A stretch of 32,460 nt of DNA from an uncultured Negativicutes bacterium (GCA_937926555.1 CALAZX010000218.1:1-32460), one strand, 5' to 3'. Shown: positions 22,459 through 31,171, counted from the first letter of the stretch. Numbers and translations are program-made. Notes: generated by a model not told the origin, from the sequence alone.

Positions 22459-23601
22459 ATGAGAATAATCAATTTGATCTTAGGAGAGGGCGAGCCGGCA
22501 TTTGTTTATAAAGATCCGGGTATGATAGTCTATTCATTAAGCCGCTACTGCAATTATGAAGGGACACATGCCTTTATCAATAAAACCTATTGTAATAAGG
22601 ATTTTGAAGAATGGGTTAAAATTCAATCAATAGGCAGTGCAGATGTGCTGGATAAGAAAAGCAGCATCGAAATTGCCAAAGAGTTTTTAAAAAAAGAGAT
22701 AAAAAACTACGATATTGTTTTTCTTTTTAATTATGGCAGCACTACATATAAAATAGCCTACTATTGCAAAAAATATAACCCTGACATAAAAGTCTGGTGC
22801 AAATTGGATATGGGGCGAGGAGGATTTTCCCATTTTTATGAAGATTCGGTTGTAAGGAAAACAAAAAATTTATTTGAGCGGTTGAAATCAAAATATGTGG
22901 ATTTATTTACGGTGGAGACTCCTTATTATTATGATAAGTTAAAAGATAATGCCATGTTTTCTGGTGGTCGGTTGCGTTATCTGCCGAATGGAGTTTCTCG
23001 ACTGGGCATCAATCAGACGGCATTAGACAGTATAAAAAAGGAAAATATTGTTCTGACTGTAGGACGGCTTGGAATTTATGAGAAGAATAATGAGCTTCTT
23101 TTAGAGTCTATCGCCAGGATGAGTCCTCATACTCTAGCAGATTGGAAAGTATATTTTGTGGGGCCATTAGAACCTGAATTCGAGAAATGGGTAGAACAGT
23201 ATTTTGAAAAATATCCGGAGCTTAAAGAAAAAGTGATTTTTACGGGGAATATAGCGGATCGTCAAGAGCTTTATTCTTTATATGCGAGAAGTAAGATTAT
23301 CTGCATGACCAGCCGTACGGAAAGTTTCTGTATCGCTACGATTGAAGGCATGTATAATGGGTGCGTACCGGTTCTTACTAATTACGGGTCTATTGTGGCA
23401 GATCAGACTGACAATGGGCGGTTGGGAGCCGTTGTTCCTGTAGAGGATGTCGACAAGTTGACGGAAACATTGGAATGCTATATGCATGATGAAAATCGTC
23501 TTGCTGAATTGGGAGAACAGTGTAAGGTATATGCTCGAAATAAATATAGCTACGAGAAAATTGCCACTACGCTGGATGGATATTTTAAAGAATTAAGGTA
23601 A
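22459..23601 (+). CDS. Glycosyltransferase, GT4 family
   Basis: A GT-B glycosyltransferase of 380 aa. The donor half begins near residue 190 with ENIVLTVGRLGIYEKNNELLLESIARM, followed by KVIFTGNIADRQELYSLYARSKIICMTSRTESFCIATIEGMYNGCVPVLTNYG, where the ESFCIATIEGM segment is the E-x7-E phosphate/sugar contact motif of GT4 enzymes. The N-terminal half is less conserved and contains WCKLDMGRGGF. ATG at 22459 follows AAAGAGGAA. The gene is AT-rich, matching the block up to 25930, and probably came in as a unit with the next two genes. Confidence 0.87.
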   Translation: MRIINLILGEGEPAFVYKDPGMIVYSLSRYCNYEGTHAFINKTYCNKDFEEWVKIQSIGSADVLDKKSSIEIAKEFLKKEIKNYDIVFLFNYGSTTYKIAYYCKKYNPDIKVWCKLDMGRGGFSHFYEDSVVRKTKNLFERLKSKYVDLFTVETPYYYDKLKDNAMFSGGRLRYLPNGVSRLGINQTALDSIKKENIVLTVGRLGIYEKNNELLLESIARMSPHTLADWKVYFVGPLEPEFEKWVEQYFEKYPELKEKVIFTGNIADRQELYSLYARSKIICMTSRTESFCIATIEGMYNGCVPVLTNYGSIVADQTDNGRLGAVVPVEDVDKLTETLECYMHDENRLAELGEQCKVYARNKYSYEKIATTLDGYFKELR

Positions 23602-23631
23602 GATATTGGAGTTTTTCAGGAGTTTTAAGAT

Positions 23632-24738
23632 ATGAGAATCGGTATTATAACACTAAATGGGTACTTTAATTATGGAAATAGGCTTCAGAACTATGCTTTA
23701 CATTATGCATTGAAAAAGTTGAATGACCGAATTAAAGTTGATACAATCTGGTATGGTCAAAACAACTCGTTGTTGGATAATGATTTTAATACCGCTAAAT
23801 TTGTTCGACGCTATTTATTTAATCGACACGGTTTTCGCAACTACATCAATAAAAGAAAATATCTCCAAGAGGGAATTCGCGAATACAATATAAAGAAATT
23901 CAGTGAAAAATTCATTGATACAGTTTTTGTGGATTCAGTAGATTCAGTTAAAAATGACTATGATTTTTTTATTTCAGGAAGTGATCAGATTTGGAATCCG
24001 CATTGGGTAGAGGGGTATGCAGAATTCCTAGCATTCGCTGATCCGGGAAAGAGAATTTCTTATGCGGCCAGTTTTGGTGTTAATGAAGTTATGCCGGAAA
24101 AAGAAAGCCTTTTCAAAAGCTACCTGGAAGGAATGGACTATATTTCTGTAAGGGAATCTGCTGGCGCTGATATAGTAAAAAAGCTTACCGGAAGAGAGGC
24201 TCAAGTGCTGATTGACCCGACATTATTGTTAAGCCGTGACGAATGGAGGGCTATCTCATCACGTCCAAACTGGTATAAAGGAGAAAAGTATCTTCTTGTG
24301 TTCTTCCTGAATGGGCTATCGGAAGCTACTCGCCATAAAATAGAATCTATTGCAGCAGCTGAAAACATGAAAATCATTGATTTGCTGGACGAGAATCAGT
24401 TTGAACTTTATACAACGAGTCCGGAAGAGTTTTTATTTACTGTAGAGCATGCTTCTCTTATCTTTACAGATTCATTCCACGGAACCGTATTCTCAATTAT
24501 CATGGGAGTCCCTTTTGTGAATTTTGGTCGTAAAGATATGGATATGAATTCCCGTATTGATACCCTCCTTTCTTTAGTGGGATTGGAGTGCCGTAGAGCT
24601 GTTGAAGATGGCGATATGCCGAAGAATCTTTTTGCGACGGATTATAGTGAAGCCTGGAAAAGAATTGAAAAAGAGAGAGAGAAATCCTTGAAATTTCTAT
24701 GTCAAGCATTGAATCTGGCTGGTGATGGGAATGATTGA
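23632..24738 (+). CDS. Polysaccharide pyruvyl transferase family protein
   Basis: The family (CsaB/WcaK/ExoV-like) transfers pyruvate from phosphoenolpyruvate to sugars as a ketal, adding negative charge to surface glycans. The 368-aa protein shows the typical start GIITLNGYFNYGNRLQNYALHYAL, then DYDFFISGSDQIWNPHW and KRISYAASFGVNE. Later come IDPTLLLSRDEWRAI and LIFTDSFHGTVFSIIMGVPFVNFGR, whose Ser-Phe-His-Gly is the family hallmark. ATG 23632 has AGGAG nearby. It overlaps the FrhB-like gene that follows, indicating coupled translation. Some family members may have other acceptors, so the exact reaction is not certain. Confidence 0.9.
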   Translation: MRIGIITLNGYFNYGNRLQNYALHYALKKLNDRIKVDTIWYGQNNSLLDNDFNTAKFVRRYLFNRHGFRNYINKRKYLQEGIREYNIKKFSEKFIDTVFVDSVDSVKNDYDFFISGSDQIWNPHWVEGYAEFLAFADPGKRISYAASFGVNEVMPEKESLFKSYLEGMDYISVRESAGADIVKKLTGREAQVLIDPTLLLSRDEWRAISSRPNWYKGEKYLLVFFLNGLSEATRHKIESIAAAENMKIIDLLDENQFELYTTSPEEFLFTVEHASLIFTDSFHGTVFSIIMGVPFVNFGRKDMDMNSRIDTLLSLVGLECRRAVEDGDMPKNLFATDYSEAWKRIEKEREKSLKFLCQALNLAGDGND

Positions 24739-25933
24739 TAAAATCATTAATGCGGAAAAGTTCCGTTGTACAGGTTGTACGGCATGTTATAGTGGTTGTC
24801 CGACATCGGCTATAACGATGCGGTCAGATCAAGAAGGTTTTTTATACCCTGCTGTTGATTATAATAAATGTGTGGAGTGTGGCCTTTGTAAGAAAATCTG
24901 CCCTACTATTGGAGAATCCTCAGTTTTTTTTGATGAGGATTCTAAAGTTGAAGCATATGCGGCATATAACAAAGATTCTGATGTAAGATTCAAAAGTTCT
25001 TCCGGCGGTATATTTTCGTTAATGGCAGAAGAGGTTCTGGCTCAACATGGTGTAGTTTATGGTGCAGCTATGGAAGAAGATTTAGTTGTGCGTCATATCA
25101 AGGTAGAGAGTCTGGTTGAACTGGAAAAATTGCGGGGTTCTAAATATGTTCAAAGCATAGTGGGGGACTCCTTCCGCTCTTGTAAAGAGATGCTTGAAAA
25201 GGGGCGAGTTGTATTATTTTCAGGAACTCCTTGCCAAATTGGCGGACTGAAAGCCTATCTTCGCAAAGACTATGAAAATTTATATACAGTAGACATAATC
25301 TGCCATGGTGTTCCTTCGCCTTTGGTTTGGGCAAAATATATTGAGGAAGAAAATGCTGCCCAACCGATTGGAGAAATTCAGTTTAGAAGTAAAACAACTG
25401 GATGGAAAGACTACTGCTTTAGAATTAACTATAAAAATGGTGAATTTCTAGAGATGCCTACTATGACGAACGTTTACATGGCAGGATTTTTGCATAATCT
25501 TTATCTGAGAGCTTCGTGCTATAAATGCCATTATAAGTCTATAAAACGTTGTAGTGATATAACTATTGCAGATTTTTGGGGAATCGAAAACATTATGCCT
25601 GAAATGGACGATGATTTAGGAACTTCTCTTGTATTCCCACAGAATCAAAAAGGGATGAGGCTATTAGACGGCATCAGGGAGAAGATAATTATTAAACAAG
25701 CCGACGCCCGGAAGGCTGTAAATTACAATATTTCTATGATTGAGTCAGCAACGAAAAATAGGAAAAGAAAAATATTTTTCGAGAAATTAAGTGGTGATGG
25801 ATCGGCAAGTCTGTCTGATTTAATAAAAAAATATGCTGTTTATCATAGCTTGAGAAAAAAACTATCTATCGCTCTCAGATCTAAACTGAAAAGCATCTTC
25901 GGATCAAAAAAGAAATCTTCACCCAAGAACTGA
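24731..25933 (+). CDS. FrhB-type iron-sulfur protein (coenzyme F420 hydrogenase/dehydrogenase beta-subunit family)
   Basis: A 400-aa protein with two 4Fe-4S ferredoxin motifs at the N-terminus (Cys13, 16, 19, 23 and Cys47, 50, 53, 57). The FrhB domain follows: KSSSGGIFSLMAEEVLAQHGVVYGAA, LRGSKYVQS, GRVVLFSGTPCQIGGLKAYL, DIICHGVPSPLVWAKY, and a further Cys pair in RASCYKCHYKS ... ITIADFWG. In bacteria this family is often encoded beside polysaccharide pyruvyl transferases in glycan loci, as here, and may act as a flavin/Fe-S reductase. The reaction there is unknown. The gene overlaps the preceding stop; starts at 24722 (GTG) and 24725 are also possible. It is AT-rich. Confidence 0.85.
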   Translation: MIDKIINAEKFRCTGCTACYSGCPTSAITMRSDQEGFLYPAVDYNKCVECGLCKKICPTIGESSVFFDEDSKVEAYAAYNKDSDVRFKSSSGGIFSLMAEEVLAQHGVVYGAAMEEDLVVRHIKVESLVELEKLRGSKYVQSIVGDSFRSCKEMLEKGRVVLFSGTPCQIGGLKAYLRKDYENLYTVDIICHGVPSPLVWAKYIEEENAAQPIGEIQFRSKTTGWKDYCFRINYKNGEFLEMPTMTNVYMAGFLHNLYLRASCYKCHYKSIKRCSDITIADFWGIENIMPEMDDDLGTSLVFPQNQKGMRLLDGIREKIIIKQADARKAVNYNISMIESATKNRKRKIFFEKLSGDGSASLSDLIKKYAVYHSLRKKLSIALRSKLKSIFGSKKKSSPKN

Positions 25934-25950
25934 TGAAACGAGGCAAAACA

Positions 25951-26973
25951 ATGACGACAATGATTGTTACCGGTGGCGCCGGGTTTATCGGCTCCAACTT
26001 TATTTTCCATATGCTGGCGGAACATCCGGATTACCGGATTATCTGCCTGGACAGCTTGACGTATGCGGGAAATCTTTCCACCTTGGCCAGTGTGATGGAC
26101 AAGCCGGAATTCCGTTTTGTAAAGGGGGATATCCGGGACCGGAAGCTGGTTGACAGGCTGTTTTCCGAGGAACATCCGGACATCGTGGTGAATTTCGCCG
26201 CGGAGTCCCATGTGGACCGCTCCATTGAGGATCCGGGAATCTTCCTGGAGACGAATATTATGGGCACTGCGGTTCTGATGGACGCCTGCCGCAAACATGG
26301 TATCAGCCGTTTTCACCAGGTTTCCACCGATGAGGTCTATGGGGATCTGCCTCTGGACAGACCGGACCTGTTTTTCACGGAGGATACTCCGTTGCATACC
26401 AGCTCCCCTTACAGCAGCTCCAAGGCAAGCGCGGATCTGCTGGTGATGGCGTATCACCGCACCTACGGGCTCCCGGTGACCATTTCCCGCTGCAGCAACA
26501 ACTACGGGCCCTACCAGTTCCCGGAAAAACTGATTCCACTGATGATCGCAAATGCGGTGGCGGATAAGCCGCTGCCGGTATATGGTGAAGGCATCAATGT
26601 CCGTGACTGGCTGTATGTGGAGGACCACTGCAAGGCTATCGATTTGATCCTGCAGAATGGCAAAGTGGGGGAAGTCTACAATGTGGGCGGTCACAATGAG
26701 ATGCGCAACATTGATATCGTACGTCTGATCTGCCGTGAGCTGGGCAAGTCCGAGGACCTGATTGTCCATGTGGCTGACCGTAAAGGCCATGATATGCGTT
26801 ATGCCATCGATCCCTCCAAGATTCATGGGGAGCTGGGCTGGCTGCCGGAGACGAAGTTTGCCGACGGTATCAGAAAGACGATACACTGGTATCTCTCCAA
26901 CCGGAAATGGCTGGATGATATAATCAATGGGGAATATCAGAATTACTATGCCAAAATGTATGGCAACCGTTAA
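25951..26973 (+). CDS. rfbB: dTDP-glucose 4,6-dehydratase (RmlB)
   Basis: An NAD-dependent short-chain dehydrogenase/epimerase fold enzyme converting dTDP-glucose to dTDP-4-keto-6-deoxyglucose. The 340-aa protein shows the nucleotide-binding TGGAGFIGSNF, DSLTYAGNL (Asp contacting NAD), FAAESHVDRSI, VSTDEVYGDL with the catalytic Thr-Asp-Glu, YSSSKASAD containing Tyr-x3-Lys, and RCSNNYGPYQFPEKLIPLMI. I choose ATG 25951 behind CGAGG; an upstream in-frame ATG at 25933 overlaps the previous stop. The gene returns to GC-rich host-like codon use. It is split from rfbA/rfbC by the AT-rich block, suggesting that block was inserted between the rml genes. Confidence 0.95.
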   Translation: MTTMIVTGGAGFIGSNFIFHMLAEHPDYRIICLDSLTYAGNLSTLASVMDKPEFRFVKGDIRDRKLVDRLFSEEHPDIVVNFAAESHVDRSIEDPGIFLETNIMGTAVLMDACRKHGISRFHQVSTDEVYGDLPLDRPDLFFTEDTPLHTSSPYSSSKASADLLVMAYHRTYGLPVTISRCSNNYGPYQFPEKLIPLMIANAVADKPLPVYGEGINVRDWLYVEDHCKAIDLILQNGKVGEVYNVGGHNEMRNIDIVRLICRELGKSEDLIVHVADRKGHDMRYAIDPSKIHGELGWLPETKFADGIRKTIHWYLSNRKWLDDIINGEYQNYYAKMYGNR

Positions 26974-27042
26974 ATCCTGTTTTACCCGGATGGGATTCTG
27001 ACTGCGACTGTGAACCGGGTGTATCAAAGGGTGGTGCTGTTG

Positions 27043-28005
27043 ATGAGAAAACTGACACTGATACTTGCTTCCATATGTCTGATTGTTTTCGCGCTGGCCG
27101 GCTGTACGCCGCAGAATGCCGCCACGACCGGAGGGAAATCCGCCGGCACCGGCAAGGTGTTCTGTGAGGTGACGGACGAGCTGGGACGGAAGGTTGTCCT
27201 GGAGAAGAAGCCGGAGCGCGTGGTTGTGCTGTCCCCGTCGCTGCTGACATTTGTTGACGCGGTGGGCGGCAAAGTGGTGGGGCGCCCCTCCGCACGGGTG
27301 GGGGAGATCCCTCCCAGCATGGAGAGCGCGCCTGAAGTGGGGCATGTGTTCAATGTGAACATCGAGAAAGTGGTCAGCCTGAAGCCTGACCTGGTGATCA
27401 TGAACGCCAACCAGCACGAGAAATTCCTGAAAATCCTGGAATCCAACCATATCCAGGCCATCGCTCTGCAGCCCAAGACCTACGAACAGGTTAAGAAAGA
27501 CCTGAAAATTCTCGGCAGCGTCTACGGCAATGAGGCCGGCGCCGAGAAGAAAGTGAAGGCCATGGATGACCAGATCGCCCAGATCAAGGCGAAGATGCCG
27601 GAAGGCAGGAAACGGATCGCCATCATCCACGCCACGCCGTCCAACGTGACGGTTGAGCTGGGCAGCAGCATCGCGGGAAGCTGCGCCGACATGCTGGGCT
27701 TCACCAATGTGGCGGAGGGATCCGCCGCCATCGAGGGCAAACCCGACAAGACTCCGTACAGCATGGAGGCCCTGGTGGAGAAAAACCCCGAGATCATCTT
27801 CATCACGTCCATGGGGGAGGCCGACCGTATCGAGAAGCGGCTGAAGGCCGACGTGAAAAGCAATCCCGCCTGGAATTCCCTGGAAGCGGTGCGCAAGGGC
27901 AAGGTATTCGTCCTGCCTGAGAAGCTCTTCCTGCTGAATCCCGGCCTGGACTTCCCCGAAGCAGTAAAATTCATGGCGAAAGCCGTATATCCGGAGGCGT
28001 TTTAA
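27043..28005 (+). CDS. Substrate-binding lipoprotein of an iron-siderophore/heme/cobalamin-type ABC importer
   Basis: A cluster A-II (FepB/BtuF/FhuD-like) solute-binding protein. The 320-aa precursor begins with a lipoprotein signal (MRKLTLILASICLIVFALAGC; Cys21 would be lipidated). The mature part reads CEVTDELGRKVVLEKKPERVVVLSPS, DAVGGKVVGRP and VNIEKVVSLKPDLVIMN. A long helix (GAEKKVKAMDDQIAQIKAKM) and ALVEKNPEIIFITSMGEA follow, the usual two-lobe arrangement of TroA-like proteins. I start at ATG 27043 after AAGGGTGG, though an in-frame GTG at 27010 exists. The permease starts immediately after its stop. No cobalamin riboswitch or Fur box is visible in the 69-bp gap upstream, so the ligand is not settled. 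Confidence 0.9.
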   Translation: MRKLTLILASICLIVFALAGCTPQNAATTGGKSAGTGKVFCEVTDELGRKVVLEKKPERVVVLSPSLLTFVDAVGGKVVGRPSARVGEIPPSMESAPEVGHVFNVNIEKVVSLKPDLVIMNANQHEKFLKILESNHIQAIALQPKTYEQVKKDLKILGSVYGNEAGAEKKVKAMDDQIAQIKAKMPEGRKRIAIIHATPSNVTVELGSSIAGSCADMLGFTNVAEGSAAIEGKPDKTPYSMEALVEKNPEIIFITSMGEADRIEKRLKADVKSNPAWNSLEAVRKGKVFVLPEKLFLLNPGLDFPEAVKFMAKAVYPEAF

Positions 28006-29031
28006 TTGGCTAGACTGCCCGATGCAACTGAGCAGGCAAGTAAATATGGTATCAACCGCAACGTATGGCGGTTTTCCGCATTAGCGGTATTTCTTCTTCT
28101 GGCACTGGTGGGGATATTCCTCTCCATCGCCAAGGGTGCTGCGGACATCTCCCTGTCCCAGGTGGTGGAGATCCTGCTCCATCCCCAGGCGGCGCCCCAG
28201 GACCAGATCATCTGGAACATCCGGCTGCCCCGTACCATTGTCGGGGTGCTGGTAGGCATCAACCTGGCACTGTCCGGCGCCATTCTCCAGTCCATCATGC
28301 GGAACCCCCTGGCGGACCCCCATATCATCGGTATCTCTTCCGGTGCGGGTCTGGCGGGCATCGCCGTGATGATCCTGTTCCCGGCGCTGGAGTATCTGAT
28401 CACGCCGGTGGCCTTCGTAGGCGCTATGCTGGCGGCGGTGGCCATCTATATCCTGGCCTGGAAGAACGGCATCAAACCGGTGCGCATCATCCTGGCCGGT
28501 GTGGCTGTGTCCGCGTTCCTCAGCGCCGGCATCTCCGGTCTGCTGATTTTCTACAGCGACCGCGTGCACGGGGCGCTGATGTGGATGGTGGGCGGCCTGG
28601 CTGCGAGAAGCTGGCCCCATGTGTCCATCATCCTGCCTTACGCCGTGGTGGGCCTGATCCTGGCTCTCATCAGCGCGCACTATCTCAATGTGCTGCAGCT
28701 GGGTGACGACATGGCGAAAGGGCTGGGCGTCAACGTGGAAGTGACCCGTATCGTCCTGACCGCCATCGCGGCCCTGCTGGCCGCCAGCGCTGTCAGCGTG
28801 GTGGGGCTGCTGGGCTTCGTGGGACTGATCATCCCCCATATCACAAGACTGATCATCGGATCCGACTACCGGTTCCTGATCCCGGGTGCGGCGCTGCTGG
28901 GCGCGGCGGTTGTCACCCTGAGCGACACCTTCGCCCGTGTTGTTTTCGCGCCCATCGAGCTGCCGGTAGGCATCATCATGGCCTTCATCGGTGCGCCTTT
29001 CTTCTTATTCCTGCTGAGAAAGGAGATCTGA
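28006..29031 (+). CDS. FecCD-family ABC transporter permease
   Basis: The inner-membrane permease (BtuC/FecCD/FhuB type), about ten transmembrane segments in 341 aa. Family blocks visible are IIWNIRLPRTIVGVLVGINLALSGAILQSIMRNPLADPHIIGISSGAGLAG, LMWMVGGLAARSW, and VVGLLGFVGLIIPHITRLIIGSDYRFLIPGAALLGA; the GLIIPHITR stretch forms the coupling helix to the ATPase. The start is TTG at 28006, directly after the preceding TAA, with CGGAGGCG as ribosome site. The stop overlaps the ATPase start. It works as a homodimer with the lipoprotein and the ATPase. Confidence 0.94.
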   Translation: MARLPDATEQASKYGINRNVWRFSALAVFLLLALVGIFLSIAKGAADISLSQVVEILLHPQAAPQDQIIWNIRLPRTIVGVLVGINLALSGAILQSIMRNPLADPHIIGISSGAGLAGIAVMILFPALEYLITPVAFVGAMLAAVAIYILAWKNGIKPVRIILAGVAVSAFLSAGISGLLIFYSDRVHGALMWMVGGLAARSWPHVSIILPYAVVGLILALISAHYLNVLQLGDDMAKGLGVNVEVTRIVLTAIAALLAASAVSVVGLLGFVGLIIPHITRLIIGSDYRFLIPGAALLGAAVVTLSDTFARVVFAPIELPVGIIMAFIGAPFFLFLLRKEI

Positions 29032-29885
29032 TGATGGAGGACACGACAATGCAGAAAAACAATCACAACAATGCCGCGGCTTCCGGAAGGGAAGAGGCCA
29101 TGATCAAGGTGGACAACCTGGATGTGACCATCAACGGCAAGAATATCGTACATGACATGAGTCTCACCGTGCCCAAGGGCAAGATCACCACGATCATCGG
29201 CCCTAACGGCTGTGGCAAGAGCACTACGCTGAAGGCCATCTGCCGCATCCTGCCGGTGACCGGAGGCAAGATCGAGCTCATGGACAAGAATATCAAGGAT
29301 TACAGCTACCGGGAGTTCGCCCGGAAGCTGGCCATCCTCACCCAGTCCCCCCAGTCCCCGCCGGACCTGACCGTCCGTGACCTGGTGGCCATGGGGCGGT
29401 TCCCGTACCGGAGTTTCTTCGGACGGGCCACCAGCGAGGACCAGGAGTGCATCGACTGGGCGCTGAAGGAGACCAACCTGGTGCCTTTCCAGCACCGGAT
29501 TCTCCAGACTCTGTCCGGCGGTGAGCGGCAGCGTGCCTGGATCGCCATGGCGCTGGCACAGAAGCCCTCTGTGCTGCTGCTGGACGAGCCCACCACCTAT
29601 CTGGACATCTGCCACCAGCTGGAAGTGCTCCAGCTGCTGGTGCGCCTGAACAAGGAGCTGGGGCTTACCGTGGCCCTGGTGCTCCACGACCTGAACCAGG
29701 CGGTGCAGTTCGCGGACCACGTGGTGGTCATGAAGAAAGGCACCCTGGTCACCGCAGGCAATCCGGAGGAGGTCATCGACGTACCCCTGCTGAAGGACGT
29801 GTTCCGCGTGAAGGCGGAGAGCGTCTTCACCAAAGACGGCACCCGGTCACTGATTCCCCTGGACCTGTATGCCCAGGAGGACTGA
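29031..29885 (+). CDS. ABC transporter ATPase, FecE/FhuC/BtuD type
   Basis: The ATP-hydrolysing subunit of the importer. In 284 aa: Walker A GPNGCGKST near 59-67, Q-loop LTQSPQSP, signature LSGGERQRAWIA, Walker B VLLLDEPTTYLD, and the H-loop His in LVLHDLNQA. RFPYRSFFGRATSEDQE in the helical region is typical of the iron/B12 branch. The start at 29031 overlaps the permease TGA and is preceded by AAGGAG; 29034 and 29049 are alternative ATGs. A strong terminator follows, closing the operon. Confidence 0.95.
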   Translation: MMEDTTMQKNNHNNAAASGREEAMIKVDNLDVTINGKNIVHDMSLTVPKGKITTIIGPNGCGKSTTLKAICRILPVTGGKIELMDKNIKDYSYREFARKLAILTQSPQSPPDLTVRDLVAMGRFPYRSFFGRATSEDQECIDWALKETNLVPFQHRILQTLSGGERQRAWIAMALAQKPSVLLLDEPTTYLDICHQLEVLQLLVRLNKELGLTVALVLHDLNQAVQFADHVVVMKKGTLVTAGNPEEVIDVPLLKDVFRVKAESVFTKDGTRSLIPLDLYAQED

Positions 29886-29903
29886 GAACGGAATAACCAC
29901 AGG

Positions 29904-29932
29904 ACGGCACCGGTTCTCCGGTGCCGTTTTTT
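29904..29932 (+). terminator. Terminator of the ABC importer operon
   Basis: ACGGCACCGG and CCGGTGCCGT form a perfect 10-bp stem with a TTCT loop, followed by a T run. Confidence 0.95.
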
Positions 29933-29982
29933 ATAGCTGTGGATGCAGTAATCAATCCCAACAGAGAAGGGAGTGCTATATA

Positions 29983-31017
29983 ATGAAGAAAGTTGAGAAA
30001 GCGGGGATTGGAGCTGTGGGCTCCGGGGCGGCACGGCGGGAGGAGAAGCCTATCCGCAATCTGGTGCTGAGCCTCACCGGGGACTGCAACTACGCCTGCC
30101 GCTACTGCTACGCCTCGGAGCACCCCCGGGAGATGATGAGCCGGGAGACGGCGCTCAGGGCGGTGGAGCTGGCGGCCCGCAGCGGGGAGCGGTTCATCAT
30201 CCAGTTCACCGGGGGCGAGCCGCTGCTGGCATTCCCGCTGATACAGGCTGTGACGGAGCTGGTGGGGGAGCGGGGCTTGCCCGCCATCATGCAGATCCAG
30301 ACCAACGGCTCCCTTCTCACCCGGGAGACCGCGGCCTATCTCTTCAAGCACAAGATCGGCATCGGGGTCAGCCTGGACGGGCGGCCGCCGGTGAACGACC
30401 GGCTGCGGTTGCGGAAGGACGGCGGCAGCGCCTCGGAGGCCACTATCGCCGGACTGCGCCTCTTGGCCTCCATGGGTATCGGCACCGGCATCACCTGCGT
30501 GGTGACGGAGGAGAACGTGGAGGAGCTGCCCGGCATCATCGAGATGGCCTTCTATCTGGGCAATGTCCGTCAGCTGGGCTTCGACCTGCTCCGGGGGCAG
30601 GGACGGGGCAGCGGTCTCCATCCCGCGGGTCCGGAGAAGACGGAGCGGGCTTTCACCAAGGTCTATGACCTGGCGGAGAAGTTCCGGAAGATCACAGGCA
30701 TCCCCATCCGTTTCACCCAGCAGCAGCGTGTCTGCAACCTGGCGGCGGGCAGCGGCCATGTGTTCGGCCACTGTTACGCCATGAACGGGGAGGCGGCCTT
30801 CGTGGCGGCGGACGGGAAAATCTACGCCTGCTCCTCCCTCATGGGGATGCCGGAATTCCTCGTGGGCGATGTGGCGACCGGTATCGACCCGGAACGCAGC
30901 CGGCTGGTGGGGGAACGGATCGCCGGGGCTATGAAGGCCTGCCGTTCCTGTGAGGATTTCAGCCTCTGCGGCGGCGGCTGTTTCGCCCGTTTCTGGGGCA
31001 GGCGGCAGGACGGGTAG
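29983..31017 (+). CDS. Radical SAM/SPASM-domain protein, apparently stopped early
   Basis: A radical S-adenosylmethionine enzyme of the anSME/peptide-maturase type. The 344-aa frame has the Fe-S motif Cys35-x3-Cys39-x2-Cys42 (GDCNYACRYC), FTGGEPLLA (SAM-binding GGE), QTNGSLL and GVSLDGRPPVNDRLR. A C-terminal SPASM-like domain follows: HCYAMNGEAAFVAADGKIYACSSL, then CRSCEDFSLCGGGC (CX2CX5CX3C). The frame stops at TAG 31015-31017, only 12 residues after the last of these cysteines, so the final SPASM cysteine is missing. In the same frame the next 32 codons supply it (see the next feature). ATG 29983 follows AGAAGGGAG. The substrate is unknown; no obvious precursor peptide gene lies nearby. Confidence 0.85.
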   Translation: MKKVEKAGIGAVGSGAARREEKPIRNLVLSLTGDCNYACRYCYASEHPREMMSRETALRAVELAARSGERFIIQFTGGEPLLAFPLIQAVTELVGERGLPAIMQIQTNGSLLTRETAAYLFKHKIGIGVSLDGRPPVNDRLRLRKDGGSASEATIAGLRLLASMGIGTGITCVVTEENVEELPGIIEMAFYLGNVRQLGFDLLRGQGRGSGLHPAGPEKTERAFTKVYDLAEKFRKITGIPIRFTQQQRVCNLAAGSGHVFGHCYAMNGEAAFVAADGKIYACSSLMGMPEFLVGDVATGIDPERSRLVGERIAGAMKACRSCEDFSLCGGGCFARFWGRRQDG

Positions 31018-31116
31018 GACGGCCCCGCTGCACCGGAGGAATGTGCCATGCAGCGGGTGTCCATTCGTTATGCCCTGAAAGGCGGGAATCCCGCTGTGAG
31101 GACCTGCCGGAAATAG
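31018..31116 (+). pseudogene. In-frame continuation of the radical SAM gene past its TAG
   Basis: These 32 sense codons end in TAG at 31114-31116 and encode PAAPEECAMQRVSIRYAL and a short basic tail. A Pro-rich lead to a cysteine followed by a basic helix is how SPASM domains usually end. A perfect stem, CTGCCGG/CCGGCAG (31118-31138), follows the second TAG directly, as would suit the real gene end. The internal ATG at 31048 with GGAGG upstream would make a 22-residue peptide, but the same bases pair into a CCCGCTGCA/TGCAGCGGG stem. Confidence 0.6.
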
Positions 31117-31171
31117 GCTGCCGGGCCTTTGCCGGCAGTAACAAAAAGAGTTTTGGACAAGGATAAAACGG

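Noticed and set aside
25843..27630. 595-aa minus-strand open frame opposite rfbB and the lipoprotein gene
   Set aside because: It covers two clear plus-strand genes and has no recognisable domain, so it is an antisense shadow.
2878..31017. Genome-wide stop-codon recoding as an explanation for the two readable stops
   Set aside because: One is TAA and the other TAG. Both codons end other intact genes here (TAA at 27994-28005 region and 20425 region), so independent mutations or sequencing errors are more likely.
31048..31116. A 22-residue ORF with GGAGG upstream, right after a radical SAM/SPASM gene: candidate RiPP precursor
   Set aside because: It is in the same frame as the radical SAM gene and its residues fit the missing C-terminal part of the SPASM domain. 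It also has no leader/core character. The interrupted-gene reading is simpler.
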